Shown piece by piece: positions 7,858 to 15,781 of a stretch of 40,566 bases of DNA. The translations under genes and the position numbers were made by a program. The notes beneath the pieces are model-generated. The model made no database searches. It was given only the letters and a program-made list of their open reading frames with translations, and had not been told where the DNA came from. Origin of the DNA: an uncultured Arcanobacterium sp. (lineage in GTDB: Bacteria > Actinomycetota > Actinomycetes > Actinomycetales > Actinomycetaceae); contig NZ_CAMXYE010000002.1 of NCBI RefSeq assembly GCF_947253055.1, forward strand, positions 1-40,566. The letters run 5' to 3'. Every line of letters starts with the position of its first letter. Position 1 is the first letter of the stretch.

Positions 7858-8838
7858 ATGGATACTGCCAATACGCTTACCGTAAATGATTTACATAAAT
7901 CTTTCGGAAAAGTACAGGCCCTAAAAGGAATGAGTTTTACCGCCCAGAGCGGAGAATTATTTGGCTTCGTAGGAGCAAACGGAGCAGGAAAAACCACCAC
8001 TATGCGCATCATCTTGGGCGTACTACAAGCCGATAGCGGCACCGCTTGCTTAGGTGGAAAAGAAATTACTTTTTCCCAGCGGCAAAATTTTGGCTACATG
8101 CCAGAAGAACGCGGGCTCTATCCCCGCATGAAAGTAGGCGAGCAAATTACCTATCTCGCACTCTTGCACGGACTCGATAAAAAAGCTGCCACTGCTGCCG
8201 CTCACTATTGGCTAGAGCGGCTCGGAGTGGCGGGGCGCTGGAACGACCAGGTGCAAGCGCTCTCTTTAGGTAATCAGCAGCGGGTACAACTAGCTGCCGC
8301 GCTCACACACGATCCACAAATTTTAGTGCTCGACGAGCCTTTTTCCGGCCTAGACCCACTAGCAGTGATGGAAATGACGCGAGTGCTGAAGGAGAAAGCC
8401 GCCGGCGGAGCTACCGTAATTTTTTCTTCCCACCAGCTAGATTTAGTGGAGCGGATTTGCGACCGAGTAGGAATTTGCACGGCTGGAAAGATAGTAGCCT
8501 CCGGCACGGTCGAAGAACTCCGCAGTGGGGAAAAGGCAATTTACGATATTGCTGTCAGCGATCCCGCGGCGCTAACTGCCGCCCTGCCGGGGCACGGAAT
8601 AACCGAAGTGGCACAGCTTTCCGATGGGATACTACGCGTCACTCTTCCCGCCGCGATAACTGACCAAGAACTTCTCCACCTTTCCTTAGAGGCGGGTGCA
8701 GTACACAGTTTCGCTCCACACCGCCAACATCTCAATGAGCTATTTGCCAATGTGGTGCCGGAAAATAATCCCGCCCCCGCCGCTGGAGCGCAGCCGAATC
8801 AAAAATCTTCGTTTTTCCGCCGCTTAAGGAGAAAGTAA
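7858..8838 (+). CDS. ABC transporter ATP-binding protein, NatA-like
   Basis: This is the cytoplasmic ATPase of an ABC-2-type exporter (326 aa). Walker A GANGAGKTT is near residue 40, the signature is LSLGNQQRVQ, Walker B is ILVLDEPFSGLDP, and SSHQLDLVE is the switch region. The LSLGNQQ signature and the roughly 80-residue C-terminal domain after the ATPase are typical of the NatA (sodium or drug export) subfamily. ATG 7858 follows GAAAGG by about seven bases. It overlaps the permease start by one base (TAATG), implying translational coupling. The pair runs opposite to the surrounding backbone genes, so it is probably an insertion. The substrate cannot be told from sequence. Confidence 0.93.
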   Translation: MDTANTLTVNDLHKSFGKVQALKGMSFTAQSGELFGFVGANGAGKTTTMRIILGVLQADSGTACLGGKEITFSQRQNFGYMPEERGLYPRMKVGEQITYLALLHGLDKKAATAAAHYWLERLGVAGRWNDQVQALSLGNQQRVQLAAALTHDPQILVLDEPFSGLDPLAVMEMTRVLKEKAAGGATVIFSSHQLDLVERICDRVGICTAGKIVASGTVEELRSGEKAIYDIAVSDPAALTAALPGHGITEVAQLSDGILRVTLPAAITDQELLHLSLEAGAVHSFAPHRQHLNELFANVVPENNPAPAAGAQPNQKSSFFRRLRRK

Positions 8839-10040
8839 TGCTTATCCATATTATTAAACGCGAATATATGATGCTGGTGCGCTCAAAAGCGCAAATCATC
8901 GGCACGCTTTTCTTAATCGTCCTCTTTTTAGCTGCGGGAGTAGTCGGAAAAATTCTCCTCAACTCCGCCGCCGCAGAAGCAGAAGCAGGAGCAGATTCTC
9001 CGCACGCAGTGATTGGGATAGCTCCGGAAATGCAAGAATATCAAGCTGCTTTCACCGCCGATGCAGTGTTCGCAGCGCAGATTCTCCCCAATGGCACCGC
9101 CCCCGCCACTTGGCTTAAGGAAGAAATAAAGCAAGCTGAAGGATCAGTCTTTGCGCTCGGGGGCACTCCGGAAAGCCCCCGCGTTTACCAGTATGAAAAT
9201 GGTAGTAAAGATGAATACTTGGTGGAGCAGATTAAACAGCGCCTCTCCGGCACGCAGATTTCCCAACTCTCTCTAGATACCGCTGCTCAGGAACGCCTTT
9301 TCGCCAATGCTAATCCAGCTATAGAGATAGTAACGAATAGCGATGATACCAAGGCCAAAGACGACCCCGTGGGATATATAAGATTAATTGGTGTGACTAT
9401 TCTGCTCCTTATGAGCATAATTACTGGCCTTAGCACTATTGCCAATGGAGTCGTAGAAGAAAAACAATCCCGCATAGTGGAGATTCTCCTCAGCACTATC
9501 CCGCCACGGCGTCTATTGCTCGGAAAGATACTGGGAATCGGCAGCTTCGTGCTCACGCAGATACTTCTCTACGCGCTGACTATTTTAGTGTCCTTAAAAA
9601 TTGCGGGAATGCTGGGGATGGTACCGATTGGCTCCATACTTTTCTCCCTCTTCCTCTGGTCAACCATTGGCTTCTTAGTATTCACCTCTTTAAGTGGAGG
9701 ACTGGCAGCCACCGTATCCCGCCAGGAAGATCTCCCCGCCGTCGTCAGCCCGCTTACTTTCAGCGCCATAATTCCTTTCTACGTCGGAATGTTTTTGGTA
9801 CCCGCGCGTCCAGAGTGGATAGTGACGAAGCTTCTCTCCTATATCCCTGGTTTCTCATCTTTCTTAATTCCCGCCCGGCAAGCCTACGGAGGAATTAACA
9901 CTTGGGAAATTACCTTGGCCGCTGGACTAGGAATTATTTCTATTCCGCTCTTAGCATCTCTCGCTGGCAAAATCTATGAACGCTCGATTCTGCACACCGG
10001 AAAACGCGTAAAAATTACCGAAGTTTTACGAGCTTCCTAA
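8838..10040 (+). CDS. ABC-2 type permease, NatB-like
   Basis: This is the membrane partner of the preceding ATPase (400 aa). An N-terminal transmembrane helix (about residues 20-42, starting QIIGTLFLIVLFL) is followed by an extracytoplasmic domain of about 140 residues. Five or more further helices follow from about residue 180 (LIGVTILLLMSIITG onward). The cytoplasmic motif GVVEEKQSRIVEILLST is the classic NatB/ABC-2 coupling-helix signature. AAGGAG at 8826-8831, inside the end of the ATPase gene, provides the ribosome binding site. The gene ends 47 bp from the convergent ABC-F gene, within a repeated sequence that includes its own stop codon. Confidence 0.92.
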   Translation: MLIHIIKREYMMLVRSKAQIIGTLFLIVLFLAAGVVGKILLNSAAAEAEAGADSPHAVIGIAPEMQEYQAAFTADAVFAAQILPNGTAPATWLKEEIKQAEGSVFALGGTPESPRVYQYENGSKDEYLVEQIKQRLSGTQISQLSLDTAAQERLFANANPAIEIVTNSDDTKAKDDPVGYIRLIGVTILLLMSIITGLSTIANGVVEEKQSRIVEILLSTIPPRRLLLGKILGIGSFVLTQILLYALTILVSLKIAGMLGMVPIGSILFSLFLWSTIGFLVFTSLSGGLAATVSRQEDLPAVVSPLTFSAIIPFYVGMFLVPARPEWIVTKLLSYIPGFSSFLIPARQAYGGINTWEITLAAGLGIISIPLLASLAGKIYERSILHTGKRVKITEVLRAS

Positions 10041-10095
10041 GTTTTAACTCCCTAAGCCTTCCGAGCTTCCTGAGCTTTACGAGCTTCCTAAGCTC
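10029..10095. repeat. Degenerate tandem repeat spanning two convergent stop codons
   Basis: The core CGAGCTTCC recurs at 10029, 10062 and 10080, with a weaker related copy between the first two, giving a unit near 18 bp. The first copy contains the last codons and stop of the plus-strand permease; the last copy contains the stop of the minus-strand ABC-F gene. The last copy also forms the palindrome GAGCTT-CC-(T)-AAGCTC. No U-tailed terminator is visible here. Confidence 0.7.
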
Positions 10096-11977
10096 CGCTA
10101 ACTTCCTCTGCCCAGCTAGCCGCCGTTAGCCAAGCTTCTTCTTGCTCCGCTAACTCGGTTTCTACTTGCGCAATTTGCCGCCCAATCTCGGCCAATTCTG
10201 CATATTCTCCCGCGAGCGCCAACTGCGTCTGCCGTTCCCCTAGTTGCGTTTTCTCCTGCTGCAGCTTCTGCATTTTCCGCTCCGCCCGCGCCATCGCTTT
10301 GCGAGCCCGGCGTTCCTGCTCAGAGCTTGTGATCTGCTCACTAGTATTATCTGCCGCCGCAGCTTTATTCTCTCCGGATATCTTATGCTCCTCAGCTGCA
10401 GATTTAGCGGTCAGCAAATTTTCTGCCGCCACCTGTTCGGCTCGCAACTGCAGATATTGATCTACCCCGCCGGATAAATCGCGCACCGCTCCGTCAATCA
10501 CCGCTATCTGCCTATCCGTCACTCGTTCTAAAAGATACCTATCGTGCGATACCACTACCAGCGTGCCCGGCCAAGAATCAAGTAAATCCTCTACCGCCGT
10601 TAGCGTATCAGTATCTAAATCGTTGGTGGGTTCGTCGAGCAGCAACACATTCGGCTCTCGCATAAGTAAACGCAGCAGCTGGAGACGGCGGCGCTCCCCA
10701 CCGGAAAGTTCCGCCACCGGCGTCCAAGCTCGTTCCCGGGTAAATCCCAACATATCGAGAAGCTGGCTAGCTTTTAGCTCCCGTTTCCCCACCCGCACCA
10801 CGCGCGCCACTTCTTCTACAGCAGGAAGCACTCTTTTCTGCTCTACCTCTGCTAGCTCGCACGTATGCTGAGAAAGGGTAGCTAAAGCTACCGTCTGCCC
10901 GATTTTCACTTTTCCCTGCTGTGGCTGCAAGGTGCCATTCATCAACCCGAGCAGCGAAGACTTACCGGCACCGTTTTTCCCTAAAATTCCGATGCGCTCT
11001 CCCGGCTTTAGCCGCAAAGTCACATCAGAGAGCACTTTTTGTGCAGATTCTGGCCAGGAAAAATCTACCGCCAGCAGGTCAATGACATCTTTACCCAACC
11101 GCGCCGTAGCCATTTTCGCCAATTCGAGGCTATCGCGCGGAGGAGGTTCTTCGGCGATTAACTCATTAGCAGCTTCCACCCGAAAGCGCGGCTTAGCAGT
11201 ACGCGCCGGCACACCTCGGCGCAACCATGCCAATTCTTTGCGCAATAAATTACGCCGTTTTTCTTCCTGCACTCTTTCAATCCGCGCTCGCTCTGCACGC
11301 TGCAGAATATAGGCTGCATATCCCCCTTCATACTCGGCTACGGTGCCCGCTTGCGGATTTAAGCCACCCACGCCGTCATTTCCGGGAATCACCTCCCAGA
11401 TGCGGCTACAAACTGCATCTAAGAACCATCTATCGTGTGTAATAACTACGAGAGCGCCCTTATGCGGCGGAAATTCTTGCTGCAGATAGTGGGCGAGAAA
11501 AGTGACGCCTTCGATATCTAAATGATTAGTCGGCTCATCGAGCACCAATACTTCCGCGGGTTTCACTAAGGTAGCCGCTAAATCCACCCGGCGGCGCTGG
11601 CCACCGGAAAGAGTGCTAATAGGGCGCTCCAAATCCACATCCGCCAGCAATCCCTGATGTAGGCGGCGAATACGCGGGTCAGATGCCCATTCGTAGACCT
11701 CTTTTCCAGGATGAATCACGCTCCCGGCCAGCTCCGTATCTGCTAAATTATCTTGCTGGTGCAAATAGGAAATTCGCGTAGCGCCCGCGCGGGTGACGCG
11801 GCCGCTATCCGCACGCAATTCGCCAGTAAGCATTTTTACCAAGGTGGATTTCCCGCCGCCATTCGGCCCCACCACCCCAATGTGGTCGCCATCTTGAAGG
11901 GAAAGATTGACGCCAGCCAGAATAGGGCGAGATCCCAGCGTGATAGCGAGATTATCCAGATCGAGAAGATGTGCCAA
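10088..11977 (-). CDS. ABC-F family ATPase (Uup-like)
   Basis: This soluble 629-aa protein has two ABC cassettes in tandem and no membrane segment, as expected of ABC-F factors acting on the ribosome. Cassette 1 has GPNGGGKST, LSGGQRRRVDLA and LDEPTNHLD; cassette 2 has GKNGAGKSS, LSGGERRRLQLL and LDEPTNDLD. The C-terminus (about 550-620) is a Lys/Gln/Glu-rich coiled coil of Uup type. The start is TTG 11977, five bases after GAGG, which itself begins at the ispE stop codon, so ispE and this gene are translationally linked. Uup-like rather than antibiotic resistance is my reading, from the coiled coil and the conserved position after ispE. Confidence 0.92.
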   Translation of the reverse strand: MAHLLDLDNLAITLGSRPILAGVNLSLQDGDHIGVVGPNGGGKSTLVKMLTGELRADSGRVTRAGATRISYLHQQDNLADTELAGSVIHPGKEVYEWASDPRIRRLHQGLLADVDLERPISTLSGGQRRRVDLAATLVKPAEVLVLDEPTNHLDIEGVTFLAHYLQQEFPPHKGALVVITHDRWFLDAVCSRIWEVIPGNDGVGGLNPQAGTVAEYEGGYAAYILQRAERARIERVQEEKRRNLLRKELAWLRRGVPARTAKPRFRVEAANELIAEEPPPRDSLELAKMATARLGKDVIDLLAVDFSWPESAQKVLSDVTLRLKPGERIGILGKNGAGKSSLLGLMNGTLQPQQGKVKIGQTVALATLSQHTCELAEVEQKRVLPAVEEVARVVRVGKRELKASQLLDMLGFTRERAWTPVAELSGGERRRLQLLRLLMREPNVLLLDEPTNDLDTDTLTAVEDLLDSWPGTLVVVSHDRYLLERVTDRQIAVIDGAVRDLSGGVDQYLQLRAEQVAAENLLTAKSAAEEHKISGENKAAAADNTSEQITSSEQERRARKAMARAERKMQKLQQEKTQLGERQTQLALAGEYAELAEIGRQIAQVETELAEQEEAWLTAASWAEEVSGA

Positions 11978-11986
11978 AGGGGCCTC

Positions 11987-12880
11987 TTATTTTTCTACTC
12001 GGCGAATATGGGCGCCGGCTACTGGCCCAATAGCTGCAAGAGCGGTACGAGAAGGGAACTTTTCCTGCATTTCTTGCGCAAGAGATTCTGCCGCTTCCGC
12101 GGCGCAGAAAATCGCAATCGTGGGGCCGGAGCCAGAGAGAATAGTTTTACCAGGAAATTCTGCTAATTCTGCGCAGATATCTGCAATATCCGCGCGGAGC
12201 GCCGCCGCCGGAGCTGCTAAATCGTTCACCATCTCTTGCGCTATAACGGAAAGATTGCTGCCGGTGAGCGCCTGGCAAAGTTGAGTGGTAGCAGGAGGAT
12301 CTCCTGCCGCTGGGAACATCTCATCGAAACAGTGAAACACTTCGGGGGTGGAAAGCCCAGTAGCAGAAGTGAGAAATACCCAGCCATGCAAAGCTCCCGG
12401 ATTAATAGATACGAGCTGCTCCCCGCGGGAAGTACCCCGCGCGATTCCTCCTAGCAAAGCAAAAGGCACATCTGAGCCTAATTCTCCAGCTAATTCCGCT
12501 AAACGGGAATCTGATAGCTCTAAATCCCAAAGCGTATTTAATGCTAAAAGTGCGGCGGCGGCATCTGCCGAACCGCCCGCCATTCCCCCGGCCACGGGAA
12601 TACGCTTATGTACTTTTATATGAGCTCCCTGCTGAGTATTAGTTACTTTTTGCAGCAGATGTGCCGCTTTTATTACTAAATTGCTCTCATCTACTGGGAG
12701 ATTCTCCCCCAGGCCGCTGATTTCTAGGCGTAAATCTGGAGCGAGATCCGCCTGTAAATCGTCAAAGATATCTACTGCTTCAAAGACAGTATCGAGATCG
12801 TGGTATCCATCTGGGCGGCGCGCACCTACGCGCAGTGCCAGATTTACTTTTGCCGGGGCAGAAACAAACACAGATTTCAC
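11987..12880 (-). CDS. ispE: 4-diphosphocytidyl-2-C-methyl-D-erythritol kinase
   Basis: This GHMP kinase of the MEP isoprenoid pathway phosphorylates CDP-methylerythritol. At 297 aa it is normal length. Motifs are APAKVNLALRV (N-terminal), RRPDGYHDLDTVF, the ATP-binding PVAGGMAGGSADAAAALLALN split as PVAGGMAGG and SADAAAALLALN, and the C-terminal LSGSGPTIAIF. The start is GTG 12880; the upstream sequence has only a poor ribosome binding site. It lies between rsmA and ABC-F as in other actinobacteria, but a toxin-antitoxin module now separates it from rsmA, so it needs its own promoter. Confidence 0.96.
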   Translation of the reverse strand: MKSVFVSAPAKVNLALRVGARRPDGYHDLDTVFEAVDIFDDLQADLAPDLRLEISGLGENLPVDESNLVIKAAHLLQKVTNTQQGAHIKVHKRIPVAGGMAGGSADAAAALLALNTLWDLELSDSRLAELAGELGSDVPFALLGGIARGTSRGEQLVSINPGALHGWVFLTSATGLSTPEVFHCFDEMFPAAGDPPATTQLCQALTGSNLSVIAQEMVNDLAAPAAALRADIADICAELAEFPGKTILSGSGPTIAIFCAAEAAESLAQEMQEKFPSRTALAAIGPVAGAHIRRVEK

Positions 12881-12952
12881 GCCCCTATTTTATCGGGAAA
12901 GTGCCACTTTACAACTGCGCAGTGCAGCAAAGTGATTATCATACGACCCAGC

Positions 12953-12982
12953 ACTATACGGCCTAGCATTTAATTATTGCAA
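12953..12982 (-). promoter_or_regulatory. Candidate ispE promoter
   Basis: On the minus strand TTGCAA (12982-12977) and TATAGT (12958-12953) are 18 bases apart, about 70 bases upstream of the ispE start. An alternative -10 (TATGATAAT, 12943-12935) lies just downstream without a good -35. The 227-bp gap from 12881 to 13107 holds no gene; it also contains the 12-bp palindrome TTGTGTACACAA at 13087-13098, just past the toxin stop. Confidence 0.35.
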
Positions 12983-13107
12983 AATACACCAGCTGATTAC
13001 GCCGGGAGGTGGCAGTTAAATAGCTATTATTTGCATAAGTCTAGAGTGTTTACTTAATATCAAGGGCTTAATAGCTGGGTACGTTTTTGTGTACACAATT
13101 CTTATGT

Positions 13108-13386
13108 TTACATATCGAATAGGTCTGCATGCCTGCCCGTATCGATAAGAGTGAGAGTGAGAATATCGTCTTCTATTAGATAAATAAGCAACCAGTCCGG
13201 TTTAATGTGACACTCATGAAAACCGTTGAATTTTCCTTTTAGAATGTGGTCTCTGTATTTAGAATCAAGCGCAATACCCTGTCTTAGGTTATCTACCACT
13301 TCATCTAAAAGAGAAAGGTCAATTCCCCATTTAGCCATACGCTTATAGCTTTTCTTATAAGCGTTCGTAAACTTAACTTTATACAT
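13108..13386 (-). CDS. Type II toxin, YafQ family mRNA interferase
   Basis: This 92-aa RelE/ParE-superfamily toxin resembles YafQ, which cleaves mRNA in the ribosome. The residues important in E. coli YafQ all have counterparts: His47 (DHIL), His60, Asp64 and Trp65 (CHIKPDW), His86 and Phe90 (GRHADLF). The ATG overlaps the antitoxin stop by one base (TAATG), the usual antitoxin-toxin coupling. Base composition is more AT-rich than rsmA and ispE on either side, suggesting acquisition. An intact active site suggests a working toxin. Confidence 0.92.
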   Translation of the reverse strand: MYKVKFTNAYKKSYKRMAKWGIDLSLLDEVVDNLRQGIALDSKYRDHILKGKFNGFHECHIKPDWLLIYLIEDDILTLTLIDTGRHADLFDM

Positions 13387-13661
13387 TAATCAGACAAAAG
13401 CGCTTTTTTTAACTCTTCCATAGAAGAATACGATGGCGTACTAGAATCTCTAGAAATTCTTCTAGCTTCTTCCATTGCGTCTAAAGTTTTTTGATTAAAC
13501 TGTGGGACTTCTACTTTAAAAGGAAGACCTCGGTGCAGGATGCATTGGCGTAAGAACATATTCACGGCACTTGACATATCGATGCCGAGTTCGTTAAAGA
13601 GTTTATTTACTTCGGTTTTGACGTTGGCGTCTATACGAATTTGCGTAGGACTTGTTGCCAT
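13386..13661 (-). CDS. Antitoxin, RelB/DinJ family
   Basis: This 91-aa protein has an N-terminal ribbon-helix-helix of the RelB/DinJ type (IRIDANVKTEVNKLFNELG, then DMSSAVNMFLRQ). A C-terminal tail (PFKVEVPQFNQKT onward) would wrap the toxin. It should neutralise the adjacent YafQ-like toxin and repress its own promoter. ATG 13661 is preceded by AAGGGAG. The gene starts only 46 bp after the rsmA stop, and its -35 box overlaps the rsmA stop codon. Confidence 0.92.
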   Translation of the reverse strand: MATSPTQIRIDANVKTEVNKLFNELGIDMSSAVNMFLRQCILHRGLPFKVEVPQFNQKTLDAMEEARRISRDSSTPSYSSMEELKKALLSD

Positions 13662-13682
13662 ATATTAGCTCCCTTCAAGACG

Positions 13683-13711
13683 ATTATGGTACAAATGGTA
13701 TACGTTGTCAA
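13683..13711 (-). promoter_or_regulatory. Toxin-antitoxin promoter with repeated operator half-sites
   Basis: On the minus strand a consensus TTGACA (13711-13706) is 17 bases from CATAAT (13688-13683). The spacer and -10 contain the direct repeat TACCAT-TTG-TACCAT, a plausible operator for the ribbon-helix-helix antitoxin. The TGA stop of rsmA lies within the -35 box. Confidence 0.75.
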
Positions 13712-14619
13712 TCAAAATAACCAGACAACCCCTCATCGTGAGATGCGGCAGCCAGAGCAGCAAAATCCGCTATTTGCAGTTTTTCCCCGCGCCAGCGTGG
13801 GTCTAAACCCGCCGCGCGAATAATAGTTTCTGCCCGCGCAGCCGATCCAGCCCATGGCGTCAATGCAGCGCGGAGAGTTTTCCGCCGCTGGGAAAATGCC
13901 GCCTCTATAATGGCAAAAATTTCGGCTCGATCCCCGGGCAACGGCTCACTATGCCGCTGAAAATGCACCAAGAGCGAATCCACATTAGGGACTGGCCAGA
14001 ATACTTGCCGGGAAATTTTACTTCCACGGCACATTGTGCCATACCAGGCAGATTTCACTGAAGGTACCCCATAGATACGCGAACCCGGTTGCGCCGTCAA
14101 TCTTTCTGCCACTTCTGCCTGCACCATTACCGTGGCAGCTTGGAGAGAAGGGATATTTTCCAGAAGCGTGAGCAAAATCGGCACTGCTAAGTTATAAGGT
14201 AAATTTGCTACTAATTTCTGGGGAAAGAATACCTTTGCTGTACTAGCCGGCGGGCGCGGTAAATCAGTAGCTGCAGCTATTTCCAGCGCGTCTGCCTGCA
14301 CTATTCCAAATCGCTGCACCGCGGCGGGCTGAAATTCTTGAACCGTGCGCGGCAGTTCCTGCGCGAGCGCTGCATCTATTTCTACTGCCGCTACCTGAGC
14401 TCCCGCCTCTAAGAGCGCCAAAGTCAAAGAACCGAGCCCGGGGCCGATTTCGAGAATCTTCTCTCCGGGCTGCACCGCGGCTTCGCGCACTATTTTCTGC
14501 ACAGTAGTAGCAGAGTGCACAAAATTTTGCCCGCGCGCTTTGCTGGGATGAATTTGCAGCCGCTGCGCTATTTCCCGTATTTGCACTGGCCCTAATAAGC
14601 TACTCTTCTTATTTTCCAC
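13708..14619 (-). CDS. rsmA: 16S rRNA (adenine1518-N6/adenine1519-N6)-dimethyltransferase
   Basis: RsmA (KsgA) dimethylates two adjacent adenosines near the 3' end of 16S rRNA during small-subunit maturation. At 303 aa it has the expected size. Motifs are ARGQNFVHS, the SAM-binding ILEIGPGLGSLTLALLE, AVEID, and the catalytic NLPYN (VANLPYNLAVPIL). The start is GTG 14619, with a weak ribosome binding site. In related genomes it follows the rpfB gene directly; here about 12 kb of accessory genes lie between. A terminator for the next upstream minus-strand operon lies immediately before it, so it must have its own promoter in the short gap. Confidence 0.96.
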   Translation of the reverse strand: MENKKSSLLGPVQIREIAQRLQIHPSKARGQNFVHSATTVQKIVREAAVQPGEKILEIGPGLGSLTLALLEAGAQVAAVEIDAALAQELPRTVQEFQPAAVQRFGIVQADALEIAAATDLPRPPASTAKVFFPQKLVANLPYNLAVPILLTLLENIPSLQAATVMVQAEVAERLTAQPGSRIYGVPSVKSAWYGTMCRGSKISRQVFWPVPNVDSLLVHFQRHSEPLPGDRAEIFAIIEAAFSQRRKTLRAALTPWAGSAARAETIIRAAGLDPRWRGEKLQIADFAALAAASHDEGLSGYFD

Positions 14620-14640
14620 GTTTATATACTACCCGGGCGA

Positions 14641-14682
14641 GAAAAATTTTCCCCGCCAGCTGAGGAGCTGCTGGCGGGGAAA
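14641..14682 (-). terminator. Intrinsic terminator of the SRPBCC/membrane-protein operon
   Basis: A 13-bp perfect stem, TTTCCCCGCCAGC with GCTGGCGGGGAAA (14648-14660 and 14670-14682), has a nine-base loop and is followed on the minus strand by ATTTTTC. It lies 74 bp after the stop of the minus-strand membrane protein and just upstream of rsmA. Confidence 0.9.
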
Positions 14683-14720
14683 TAGTTAGTGCAGCAGAGC
14701 GTACCAGGCTCTGTAGCGAA

Positions 14721-14770
14721 GATATCTAGCAATATTTAGTGCTATTTAGCGATATTTAGCGATATCCAGC
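14721..14770. repeat. Five-copy decamer tandem repeat across a stop codon
   Basis: Five consecutive 10-bp units, GATATCTAGC, AATATTTAGT, GCTATTTAGC, GATATTTAGC and GATATCCAGC, run from beyond the gene into the last codons of the 340-aa membrane protein. The stop at 14756-14758 and the terminal residues GYR lie inside the array. Confidence 0.9.
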
Positions 14771-15778
14771 CTCTTCTGCACTCTTACCCAAGCGGGCCGC
14801 AATTAGGTCTTGATCTTCTGGAGTGGCCAAATCGCGTACCCAAGCTTGGTAAGTCGGGGTATCGGAGTAAATTTCCTGCCGGAGAGGATTGCGCTTCAGC
14901 TTCACAATCCGGTACACATGGGAAATTATGAGCGCCATATTGGCGGCGAAGGAAAGTATCGCCACGATTAACATAGCGGTGGGGTTATGCGCACTTCTAT
15001 GAGCGAACATCGAGGTGTGCATAAATGCGGGGAAGGTAAGCACTACTGCCGACCAGAAGGTGAGCGTATAAGCGCGATACTGAATCCATGCTCCGCGGCC
15101 AAGCTTCATAAAGGCGGGGATGGTACAAGCCAGTAGCAGCGCTACGCCGGAGTACCAAGCCCGATCAGCTAGGCAGTTGTATACATAGGAGAAGTTCCAC
15201 AGGTCGTAGGCGATAATCCACCAAATTGTGAGGTCGCCCCAGACAATGGCTTTGCTTTTATCTTTCGCCACGAATATACCCATCCAACCGGCGATTGCCA
15301 GTAGATTCGCTATTCCGGCAATACCGTTGAGGATATTCCACGGCCCACCCCAAGTGACCATGCCTTGGGAGGGGTCTACTCCATGAATGAAGTAGCACTG
15401 GAAATCGCGCACCACTGCTTCGGCAATATTTACTGCCAATAGCAGCGGCGGTATGCAGAGGTACCAGCGCATCCGGCGGAGCTTTCCAAAATACTGCAAA
15501 GCTACCAGTGAGAGGCTGCCGATGAGAGCAGAGTACTGCTTCGCAATGGGGAACCAACCCGCCGAGTTAGTGCCGGCGGTCGAGTGTGGCCACCAGAAAA
15601 TAGTCAATCCCACCGGAATAACTATGAAGACCATAATTGCCACAATTTTATTACGCTGTGCTAGCCATGCCGTCACTGCCAAAGCAGCAATTACAAATAC
15701 CAGCATGGCGTAATCCCACCATTCTCCGCGTTCGAAGAAGAAAAAAGTAGGATAATCAGGAGGTACTATATTTCCCAT
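14756..15778 (-). CDS. Polytopic membrane protein, DUF5692-like (short paralogue)
   Basis: This 340-aa protein has about eight or nine hydrophobic helices and no signal peptide. It is clearly homologous to the 447-aa product at 17013. Shared landmarks are AGWFP, LAVNIxEAxxRD, GGxWNILxxIAGxxN, WWIIAYDLWN, YNxLADxxWY, ALLLACTIPAF, and a C-terminal NPTA...KRNPL helix. From memory the pair matches the uncharacterised DUF5692 family; I cannot verify this here. No catalytic motif is recognised, but conserved membrane Trp, Asp, Asn and Arg residues suggest a buried polar site. Its ATG is three bases after the SRPBCC stop, so translation is probably coupled. The C-terminal codons lie in a decamer repeat. 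Confidence 0.8.
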   Translation of the reverse strand: MGNIVPPDYPTFFFFERGEWWDYAMLVFVIAALAVTAWLAQRNKIVAIMVFIVIPVGLTIFWWPHSTAGTNSAGWFPIAKQYSALIGSLSLVALQYFGKLRRMRWYLCIPPLLLAVNIAEAVVRDFQCYFIHGVDPSQGMVTWGGPWNILNGIAGIANLLAIAGWMGIFVAKDKSKAIVWGDLTIWWIIAYDLWNFSYVYNCLADRAWYSGVALLLACTIPAFMKLGRGAWIQYRAYTLTFWSAVVLTFPAFMHTSMFAHRSAHNPTAMLIVAILSFAANMALIISHVYRIVKLKRNPLRQEIYSDTPTYQAWVRDLATPEDQDLIAARLGKSAEEAGYR

Positions 15779-15781
15779 TCT

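Noticed and set aside
13087..13098. 12-bp palindrome TTGTGTACACAA downstream of the toxin gene as a terminator
   Set aside because: It has no loop or U-run in the toxin direction; chance or a protein site is as likely, so it is only mentioned with the ispE leader.
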